DNA from: Candidatus Woesearchaeota archaeon
GTDB lineage: Archaea > Nanobdellota > Nanobdellia > Woesearchaeales > UBA11576
Direction of reading: 5' to 3'
Assembly: GCA_016219765.1 (NCBI GenBank)
Contig: JACRKM010000171.1
Coordinates: forward strand, 1-10,348
Length of the DNA: 10,348 bases
Below are positions 5,116 to 10,348 of this stretch, piece by piece. The position numbers and the translations under genes were made by a program. The notes beneath the pieces are model-generated. The model was not told the origin of the DNA. It searched no databases and saw only the letters and a program-made list of their open reading frames with translations. The first letter of the stretch is position 1; each line of letters starts with the position of its first letter.

Positions 5116-6168
5116 TCATCCTATCTGCGCGCGCAACTGTGCAACGAACTTGTCAAAATGCTCTTCCTTGATCGATGCTCCGCATGCGTGCTCATGTCCG
5201 CCGCCATGCCCATCCACACCGATGAGCGCTTTATCTACCATGGGAGCGATGTGGACCTTTCCTGCAGAACGCAATGAACATTTCATCTCACCGCTGCGCT
5301 TACGCGCAATCACGATGATCTTCTTGGGATACCGGTAAAGTAATTCATTCGCAAGAGGGCCTGTAAAGCTCATCTTGTCTTCTGTATACGTGAAAAGCAG
5401 CACTGGGTCGTCCTTCCTGACGCTTGCAACCGCCTCGTTAAGCAATGCTTCGTATTGTGTGTTGATCGAATCAAATCTCTTGCCGATCAAGCGGGCACGC
5501 GCACTCGAACGATTGATGATCTCATACGGGTCATCGATCCGCGTGAGGATCTTCACCGTCTGGTTGACATCCTGCGTCTTTCCATTAAGAATGAAATTGT
5601 AGAACCGCACAAGCTTTCCGAGCGGTGTGTCGAACAAAGCCTCTTCAGGCCTTTTCACATCCGGCGAGAGGAGGTCAGGATATTTTTCTGAGAATTCTGC
5701 CGCAAGGTCTGCGGGCAGCTGCCAGTCGCCCACGATGCCAAGCATCGCGATCCAAATGTCTTGTGGGCGCGTATCCTTGACAACATTGTAACACAGGTGA
5801 GTCGTGCAGATGTTCTCCTGCGGAGCATCCTTTCTCGGGTTGAAATACTTCACTTTGCGAACTTCGATAGGAGGGTGATGATCGATCCACACCATCGGGA
5901 TCTTTGCCGCATCAACAAAATCCTGATCAAGCAAAGGAACATCCAGAATGAATGCCTTATCGGGCTGGTAATCCTCTACCACGTTCAGAAATTTGCTGTC
6001 AAGTTTAGGCTTTGCTTTCACGCACACGCCGCGCCCTTCACGCTTGTAGCGGTACAAGAGAAGAAAACTGCAAAGACCATCAGAATCATCTCCAAAGAAG
6101 TAGATCGGGCGAGTACATTCGTCAAGCTCTTCGCGTATCGCAGAGTAATCTTTGGATGTAAGTGTCAT
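5116..6168 (-). CDS. DHH/DHHA1-family phosphoesterase (RecJ/NrnA-like)
   Basis: This 350-residue protein has the two-domain architecture of RecJ and nanoRNase-type phosphoesterases, which use two Mn ions to cleave phosphodiester bonds in single-stranded DNA, short RNA or cyclic dinucleotides. Metal-binding motifs in order: GDDSDG (26-31, D28 and D30), ILDVPLLD (74-81, D76), IDHHPP (95-100, the DHH motif) and IVGDWQLP (D148). The C-terminal DHHA1 domain ends in GHGGGHEHACGAS (about 318-330), the substrate-binding glycine/histidine loop. A helical connector lies at about 170-240. All metal ligands look intact, so it should be active. It is shorter than archaeal RecJ/GAN proteins (about 470 residues), so the exact substrate is open. 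The ATG lies 24 bases after the 3' end of tRNA-Gly on the same strand. This leaves no room for its own box A outside the tRNA gene, and there is no Shine-Dalgarno sequence. Confidence 0.85.
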   Translation of the reverse strand: MTLTSKDYSAIREELDECTRPIYFFGDDSDGLCSFLLLYRYKREGRGVCVKAKPKLDSKFLNVVEDYQPDKAFILDVPLLDQDFVDAAKIPMVWIDHHPPIEVRKVKYFNPRKDAPQENICTTHLCYNVVKDTRPQDIWIAMLGIVGDWQLPADLAAEFSEKYPDLLSPDVKRPEEALFDTPLGKLVRFYNFILNGKTQDVNQTVKILTRIDDPYEIINRSSARARLIGKRFDSINTQYEALLNEAVASVRKDDPVLLFTYTEDKMSFTGPLANELLYRYPKKIIVIARKRSGEMKCSLRSAGKVHIAPMVDKALIGVDGHGGGHEHACGASIKEEHFDKFVAQLRAQIG

Positions 6169-6192
6169 AGGAAAATGAGTTCATTCGGTGAA

Positions 6193-6264
6193 TGCGTCGG
6201 CCGGGATTCGAACCCGGGTACCCGGCTTGGAAGGCCGGAGTCATAGCCGCTAGACCACCGACGC
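6193..6264 (-). tRNA. tRNA-Gly (anticodon UCC)
   Basis: Reading the minus strand, the 7-bp acceptor stem GCGTCGG/CCGACGC closes completely. The anticodon arm CCGGC-CTTCCAA-GCCGG presents TCC, and the T arm CCGGG-TTCGAAT-CCCGG is perfect. The D loop holds the conserved GG (TAGCGGCTAT), the variable loop is four bases, and the discriminator base is A (6193). There is no intron and no encoded CCA. GC-rich stems fit an archaeal tRNA. A box A (6299-6306) is located at the right distance upstream. Confidence 0.95.
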
Positions 6265-6298
6265 GGGTCGAACAAGCATATTCCGAACCAAGGATGAA

Positions 6299-6306
6299 TT
6301 TATAAA
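6299..6306 (-). promoter_or_regulatory. Box A for tRNA-Gly (and probably the downstream phosphoesterase)
   Basis: TTTATAAA, a perfect palindrome, is centred 38 bases before the tRNA 5' end at 6264. This would give a short 5' leader of about ten bases for RNase P to remove. Because it is palindromic it might also fire to the right, but the deacetylase gene has its own better-placed box A. Confidence 0.65.
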
Positions 6307-6376
6307 GGTTTGCGTGGCTTTTACACACCTCACAAAGAACTCAAATAATAACCGGACCAGCATTTTTCACCAAACA

Positions 6377-6384
6377 TTTAAAAA
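6377..6384 (+). promoter_or_regulatory. Box A for the PIG-L deacetylase/glycosyltransferase operon
   Basis: TTTAAAAA is centred 25-26 bases before the ATG at 6406, and no Shine-Dalgarno sequence precedes that ATG. This is the leaderless arrangement seen also at 499, 2772 and 2827. Confidence 0.65.
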
Positions 6385-6405
6385 GCAAACAAGCTCAAAA
6401 ATCCC

Positions 6406-7146
6406 ATGCCAAAAGCGAAAGCAAAGAATGCCTCCAACCGATTCCAAGAAATCACCTCTTCGCAAAGCAAAACTGAAAAGAAAAACTCCGAGAAAAATAA
6501 AGATTCCGAGACAATTATGTTCCTCGGCGCTCACTCTGACGACACCATCCTTGGCGGAGGAGGCACGATGGCAAAGTACGTCAAAGAAGGAAAGAACGTT
6601 GTTTCCATCATCTTCTCATTCGGCGAGAAATCACACCCGTGGCTTCAGCGCAAACATACTATTGAGATGAGGGTGAATGAAGCAAAAGAGGCCGTGCGTG
6701 TTCTTGGATACACCCAAGTGCTTTTCTTCGGGCTCGCTGAGGGGAAATTTCCAGAAGAGATCAAAGAAAAGGGCACCCTAGACAAATTACGAAAACTCGT
6801 CGACATCCACAAGCCGACAAAGATCTTTACGCATTCCATCGACGATCCTCACCCGGATCACCGTGCAGTCTACAAAGCGACGATGGATATGCTCAATAAA
6901 AGGAGATATGCTGGTGACGTGTACTCATACAATGTGTGGAACCCGGCCAACTTCCGCAAACGCGACGAACCCAAACTCGTAGTCAACATCAACGATACCT
7001 TCTGGAAAAAGATAGAAGCGCTCAAGGCGTTCCGCAGCCAAAAGATAGCACTCATCCAACTCATTCCCGTCACGTTTGTACGTGCCATCCGCAACGGCAT
7101 CTTCAACCGATGCCGTTTTGCAGAAGTCTTCATTAAAGCGAAATAA
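6406..7146 (+). CDS. PIG-L/LmbE-family N-deacetylase
   Basis: This 246-residue zinc enzyme belongs to the family that removes acetyl groups from N-acetylglucosamine linked to lipids, inositol, malate or other aglycones (PIG-L, MshB, BshB). The metal site is formed by GAHSDDTILGGGG (41-53, ligands H43 and D46, catalytic D45) and DDPHPDHRAV (146-155, ligand H152). The family consensus is AHPDD; here Pro is replaced by Ser44. The KIFTHSIDDPHPDH strand and the following helix fit the Rossmann-like fold. Residues 1-36 are a lysine-rich, low-complexity extension not found in typical members. The box A position supports the start at 6406 and hence the tail. The glycosyltransferase gene begins 53 bp downstream on the same strand, and such pairs act in sequence in mycothiol and bacillithiol synthesis. 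The acceptor here is unknown. Confidence 0.87.
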   Translation: MPKAKAKNASNRFQEITSSQSKTEKKNSEKNKDSETIMFLGAHSDDTILGGGGTMAKYVKEGKNVVSIIFSFGEKSHPWLQRKHTIEMRVNEAKEAVRVLGYTQVLFFGLAEGKFPEEIKEKGTLDKLRKLVDIHKPTKIFTHSIDDPHPDHRAVYKATMDMLNKRRYAGDVYSYNVWNPANFRKRDEPKLVVNINDTFWKKIEALKAFRSQKIALIQLIPVTFVRAIRNGIFNRCRFAEVFIKAK

Positions 7147-7167
7147 GCATGTCAGTAAGCATGTCAG
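7144..7167. repeat. 12-bp perfect tandem duplication at a stop codon
   Basis: TAAGCATGTCAG occurs at 7144-7155 and again at 7156-7167. The first copy begins with the TAA stop of the deacetylase gene, so the duplication lengthens the gap to the glycosyltransferase by one unit without changing either protein. Confidence 0.9.
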
Positions 7168-7199
7168 CGCACTAAACAGCGTGCCCAAAGAGCAACAGC

Positions 7200-8339
7200 A
7201 TGGTCAGCCAAGCACCTCATCAGCATCAACGACGCCGCATCTTGATAGCATCAGATTCATTTCTCCCGCGATGGGATGGAGTATCACGATTCCTCTCGGA
7301 GATCATCCCGCAGCTTTCTTCATCATACGATATCACTGTCCTCGCGCCACACTTTTCTGGAGAACTCAAAGAGATTCCTGGAATTAACACTATCCGCTTT
7401 CACACATACAAATGGAGGGTCGCTGACATTCACCCCGCAAAAATTCGCTTTGCTACAGTCAAGCATCTCGTTCGCCAAAGCGATATCGTCTGGAGCCAGA
7501 CGCTTGGCCCAATCGGCGCCGCATCGATGCTCTACGCAAAGAAATACCACAAACCCCTTATCGCGTTCATCCACTCCATAGAGTGGGACCTCTTCTCCAA
7601 AAGCCTGAAACGATTCCAGAATACAGTCGCGTGGGCATCGAAATTCCTTGTACGGGGACTCTACAATAAATGTTCTCTTCTCATGGTTCCATCTGAGAAT
7701 ATAGCAAAGTTTCTAGAAGCGCAAGGTATCAACGCAAAGAAAGAAATTGTCTACCTTGGAACAGACGTCAAACGCTTTGCGCCTACAGAAGACAAGCGTG
7801 CCGCAAAAAAACGAATCGGCATTGACCCCACAAAGCTCGTGGTAGGATACGTAGGCCGCTTTGGGCGCGAGAAGGATCTCCCAACACTCTACGAAGCATT
7901 TCGACGCATCGTAAAAGAGCGCAGCGACGTCATTTTGCTGCTTGTAGGAGGGACGCTTGATACTCCTTTTGAGAACATGGAAAATGTGAAAGTGTTTGGA
8001 CCTACCAACAACGTGGTTCCATATTTTCAGGCGATGGACATCTACGTCCTGCCCTCACTGACAGAAACTACCTCTCTCACCACGATGGAGGCGATGAGCT
8101 GCGGACTTCCTGTGGTCGTAACTCCTGTCGGCTACATCGCAAATTACGTACGACACCGCGTCAACGGATTCCTATTCCCGACACAAAATGTCGATCGTCT
8201 GGAGATCACACTGCGCAACCTGATCGACGACAAAGCATTGCGTGAGAAAATAGGAAAAGCCGCGCGCAAGACAATCGTAAGCAAGTATGCATGGGATAAA
8301 ACTGCTGCAAAAATCGCCGAGATCCTTGAAAAGTTTTAG
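7200..8339 (+). CDS. Glycosyltransferase family 4 (GT-B fold)
   Basis: This 379-residue enzyme transfers a sugar from a nucleotide-sugar donor with retention of configuration. The N-terminal acceptor half opens with RRILIASDSFLPRWDGVSRF (11-30), the family strand and loop (DxFxPxxGGV, with one Gly replaced by Asp). The donor half begins at VVGYVGRFGREKDLPTL (about 216-232, the conserved GR and K region) and contains the hallmark EX7E motif, E289 to E297, in TETTSLTTMEAMSCGLPVVV. It ends with a typical helix (KYAWDKTAAKIAEIL). No membrane segment is visible, so it is probably cytosolic or bound at the membrane surface. The first in-frame ATG is 7200, as an upstream stop at 7173 leaves no earlier start. 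It follows the deacetylase by 53 bp with no promoter visible between, so the two are probably one operon. Donor and acceptor are not readable from sequence. Confidence 0.88.
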   Translation: MVSQAPHQHQRRRILIASDSFLPRWDGVSRFLSEIIPQLSSSYDITVLAPHFSGELKEIPGINTIRFHTYKWRVADIHPAKIRFATVKHLVRQSDIVWSQTLGPIGAASMLYAKKYHKPLIAFIHSIEWDLFSKSLKRFQNTVAWASKFLVRGLYNKCSLLMVPSENIAKFLEAQGINAKKEIVYLGTDVKRFAPTEDKRAAKKRIGIDPTKLVVGYVGRFGREKDLPTLYEAFRRIVKERSDVILLLVGGTLDTPFENMENVKVFGPTNNVVPYFQAMDIYVLPSLTETTSLTTMEAMSCGLPVVVTPVGYIANYVRHRVNGFLFPTQNVDRLEITLRNLIDDKALREKIGKAARKTIVSKYAWDKTAAKIAEILEKF

Positions 8340-8446
8340 TGCACGGTGATGCAGCCACAGGTGGCAGAACTTATATGCTGTTTGTATCGCCTGACTTTGA
8401 GCGGGCGCCACAGTTGTATTTGTTTGTGCCGCCCCGCCCTGCTGCA
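8340..8446. other. Gap between convergent glycosyltransferase and surface-protein genes
   Basis: The 107 bp hold a short inverted repeat, GCCA-CAGG-TGGC (8354-8365), too weak to call a terminator, and no supported gene. Confidence 0.5.
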
Positions 8447-10081
8447 TCAACTCTGCATTAACCTGGCCAATGGACCAGAACACGTGTTCGTGTCTTCGAT
8501 AGCCTGCATGAATTCCTTCTTGGCGTCATAATTACAGACCATCTCTTTACCAATTAAATCCGGATTCGCGTGCGCAGTCACTTTTGTCTTCACTTGGCAC
8601 AAACTCAGTTTAGGCCCGATAATAACGTAATATGTAGTGGTGGTGCTTGTTGATTTCACTATGAGCGAAGATTCAATGCACTCTGCAAAATTATCTTCGA
8701 AACATTCAAGACCGCCGCAGTCGGAGGTGAATGCCGGCTCAAAAGGCTCTTCTTCCTCGATTGCTTTAGGCGGCGCTTGTGGCATTTGCTGCTTACAGTC
8801 TTTATCGTTTTGCGCAGTACATGACGGCGGACAATAGTCATCACCGGTTACGCACTCCGCAATCTTCACGTAGGTGCATTCCTTTGGCTTGCCGCTGCAG
8901 AAACCTTTTGTCGACGGGTCATCATCATCGCAATCATTGTCAGTCTCGCACTCGTTTTTCCCCATCAAACATTCATTTTGTACGCAGAAGAAGTTTGGCA
9001 GACAACCACAATCCCCACAGCAGGTGATATAGCTTTCGCCTACTTCACAGATCTTGTTCCCGCAGCTAGTTTCACCCGGCACTTCAACACCAGGCATCAC
9101 CGAGGTTACGAGCGTGTTTGTTGACAAACCACGAATTTTCCTTGTTATCACATAGGCGACGCGCACCGGCTCGTCTTTCTTTACATTGGAAAACTTCCAT
9201 GCAATGATCGGATCTGGTTCAACGATGATTCCCCCTTGCAGCAGCTGGATGTCATTTGCATTTGGAACACTGCTCTTTGGAATAAGTTCAACAACCTTGA
9301 TTGCATCTTTATCAACTGTGGGAAAAAAACCAATACTTACATAGGTACGTTCCTCGATCATGTTCTGCTTTTTATTCAATACATTATAACTTGTTACTGT
9401 TTTTTGAATGTCTTTTGCGATCTCCTGTTCACTTGCAAGTCCCCTGAAGTACGCATTACCCTGGTTTTCTGTAATGATCCGCGCAGTACGTGCAACGTCT
9501 ACATTTTCTGTCCTACTATACACTATGCGCGATGACTTTATTTCATAGTTATTCGGGTTAAGCGCCAAGCGATCGTAGAGCTCTTTCGGCGCTTCTGCTG
9601 CAAACTCTGCTGTCTTCTTTTCAGTGTCGAGAAAATAAAATACTGCGGCAAGCATGAACGTCACAAACAGAATTGTCATGACAGGCGTATGAAAATGCCG
9701 CTTGAGATGCCCCTCATGCGTGCGTTCAGGAGCGCGGGCGCGCTGCGAATCAGTAACCCTGTGTTTTTGAGCAACCTCTGACACTGTGCGATCGATGCGG
9801 GCAGCGTCATAGCCAAGCGATAAGAGGTACTCTCTTATCTGATCAAGCCCGTACCCCTGGAGAAGCTCTGCTTCTATGTAACTTGCGACCTGCCTGTCAA
9901 ACGACACGTCAGAAGGACCCGCTTCTTCGCTTTGCTCAAGCACCAATGAAGAGGTTGGCGAAGAAGTTGACGAAGAAGTTGGCGCTTCATTTTGAGCTCT
10001 TACGCCCGCCGACGAATCTGGCCGTGAAATAAGTTTACCTCTTTTTAGTGCTTTTAGTGTATTGCCCCGGTCACGCTGCAC
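8447..10081 (-). CDS. Single-pass surface protein with cytoplasmic helical domain and cysteine-rich ectodomain
   Basis: The 544-residue protein starts with GTG. Residues 1-60 are a basic then Ser/Thr-rich disordered tail. Residues 62-108 form a small helical domain (VASYIEAELLQGYGLDQIREYLLSLGY), a type I have seen at the N-terminus of many DPANN membrane proteins. One membrane segment lies at about 131-151 (HTPVMTILFVTFMLAAVFYFL). Outside, residues 165-330 look like a beta-sandwich domain (KVVELIPKSSV, PDPIIAWKF, VRVAYVIT). Residues 340-430 are cysteine-rich, with CGNKICEVGESYITCCGDCGC-like pairs and an acidic DNDCDDDD stretch that may bind calcium. After a Pro/Glu linker (432-450), a final domain (455-544) has six further cysteines and ends with NTCSGPLARLM. 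No enzymatic motif is visible; a cell-surface or adhesion role is inference. It follows smc by 63 bp on the same strand. No well-placed box A precedes the GTG, so co-transcription with smc is likely. Confidence 0.7.
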   Translation of the reverse strand: MQRDRGNTLKALKRGKLISRPDSSAGVRAQNEAPTSSSTSSPTSSLVLEQSEEAGPSDVSFDRQVASYIEAELLQGYGLDQIREYLLSLGYDAARIDRTVSEVAQKHRVTDSQRARAPERTHEGHLKRHFHTPVMTILFVTFMLAAVFYFLDTEKKTAEFAAEAPKELYDRLALNPNNYEIKSSRIVYSRTENVDVARTARIITENQGNAYFRGLASEQEIAKDIQKTVTSYNVLNKKQNMIEERTYVSIGFFPTVDKDAIKVVELIPKSSVPNANDIQLLQGGIIVEPDPIIAWKFSNVKKDEPVRVAYVITRKIRGLSTNTLVTSVMPGVEVPGETSCGNKICEVGESYITCCGDCGCLPNFFCVQNECLMGKNECETDNDCDDDDPSTKGFCSGKPKECTYVKIAECVTGDDYCPPSCTAQNDKDCKQQMPQAPPKAIEEEEPFEPAFTSDCGGLECFEDNFAECIESSLIVKSTSTTTTYYVIIGPKLSLCQVKTKVTAHANPDLIGKEMVCNYDAKKEFMQAIEDTNTCSGPLARLMQS

Positions 10082-10144
10082 GCGCTGCGGAACTTGAATA
10101 TAGCATTCAGTGTGGCATGATGTGACGTGATTAATGTGACATGC

Positions 10145-10348
10145 TTAGAGTTTGAGACTTACCACATCGCTCATCCCGTGCTCATTCATACTCACACCAT
10201 AAAGCTGGTTCGCTTCAGAGATAACGCCGTCATTATGGCTGATCATGATATACTGACAGTTCCTAGAGTACTGCTGAATGAGTTGCGCAAGCTTTTCAGA
10301 GTTCTTCTTGTCAAGTGCTGCATCCACTTCGTCCAGCACATAGAATGA
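10145..10348 (-). CDS. smc: SMC chromosome-segregation ATPase, C-terminal end (partial)
   Basis: The last 67 residues and the stop are present; the gene continues past the right edge. It begins with SFYVLDEVDAALD, the Walker B strand with the catalytic Glu followed by the D-loop of SMC/Rad50 ATPases, then the H-loop histidine in YIMISHND. The ending, QLYGVSMNEHGMSDVVSLKL, matches the usual SMC C-terminus (LYGVTMxxxGxSxVVSL) and argues against Rad50. SMC dimers load on DNA with kleisin partners to compact and separate chromosomes. No ScpA-type kleisin follows in the window, unlike the common arrangement; the next gene downstream is the surface protein. Confidence 0.9.
   Translation of the reverse strand, partial: SFYVLDEVDAALDKKNSEKLAQLIQQYSRNCQYIMISHNDGVISEANQLYGVSMNEHGMSDVVSLKL

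Noticed and set aside
5761..6246. 161-residue plus-strand ORF across the phosphoesterase start and tRNA-Gly
   Set aside because: It is antisense to a gene with intact DHH motifs and runs through a tRNA.
8172..8483. Minus-strand ORF overlapping the end of the surface-protein gene, with an Ala/Gln/Thr-rich stretch that could suggest a frameshifted C-terminus
   Set aside because: The surface protein ends in a natural-looking cysteine domain (NTCSGPLARLM), and the rest of the ORF is antisense to the glycosyltransferase.
10115..10144. GCATG/CATGC ends with two TGTGAC repeats between smc and the surface-protein gene
   Set aside because: Arms are only five bases and the interior does not match as a palindrome; too weak to call an operator.
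1..10348. CRISPR array or complete insertion sequence
   Set aside because: No regularly spaced repeats and no transposase or TnpB domain were seen on either strand.

Overview
The window looks like a piece of an archaeal chromosome, most likely from a DPANN-type lineage (Woesearchaeota-like is my best guess, not proven). The grounds are: archaeal box A (TATA) elements about 26 bases upstream of several start codons, which implies leaderless mRNAs; a TrmB-family regulator; a pyruvoyl-dependent arginine decarboxylase; an archaeal tRNA-Gly without an encoded CCA; SMC; and a single-pass surface protein with a cysteine-rich ectodomain of the kind common in DPANN genomes.

Layout. Positions 1-1218 are AT-rich (about 30% GC in lines I counted). 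They hold a left-truncated exported or membrane-anchored protein (minus strand) divergent from a TrmB-type regulator (plus strand), with two box A elements and an 18-bp imperfect palindrome between them. From about 1250 the composition rises to about 50% GC. At this boundary lies a C-rich/G-rich hairpin that resembles the right end of an IS200/IS605-family element. At 1514-2122 is an AaxB-like pyruvoyl-dependent arginine decarboxylase with a long leader that may encode an 18-residue peptide. Between it and a convergent ASCH-domain gene (2332-2772, minus) is an unexplained, strongly self-complementary block at 2134-2340. The ASCH gene and a ThiF/MoeB-type E1-like gene (2827-3915, plus) diverge from one shared box A. 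The E1-like gene overlaps an MFS transporter (3899-5092). Convergent to that pair is a DHH/DHHA1 phosphoesterase (5116-6168, minus), which starts 24 bases after a tRNA-Gly(UCC) on the same strand. At 6406-8339 (plus) a PIG-L/LmbE deacetylase and a GT4 glycosyltransferase probably form an operon. At 8447-10081 (minus) is a 544-residue single-pass membrane protein. At the right edge is the C-terminal end of SMC (minus), upstream of that gene.

How the genes may work together. The decarboxylase supplies agmatine, which archaea use for polyamines and for agmatidine in tRNA-Ile2. The deacetylase/glycosyltransferase pair suggests a step in which an N-acetylated amino sugar is transferred and then deacetylated. 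The E1-like enzyme is coupled to a transporter by overlap, but its substrate cannot be read from the sequence. The AT-rich left end looks like a regulator/target pair brought in separately. I found no CRISPR array, complete transposase or rRNA gene.
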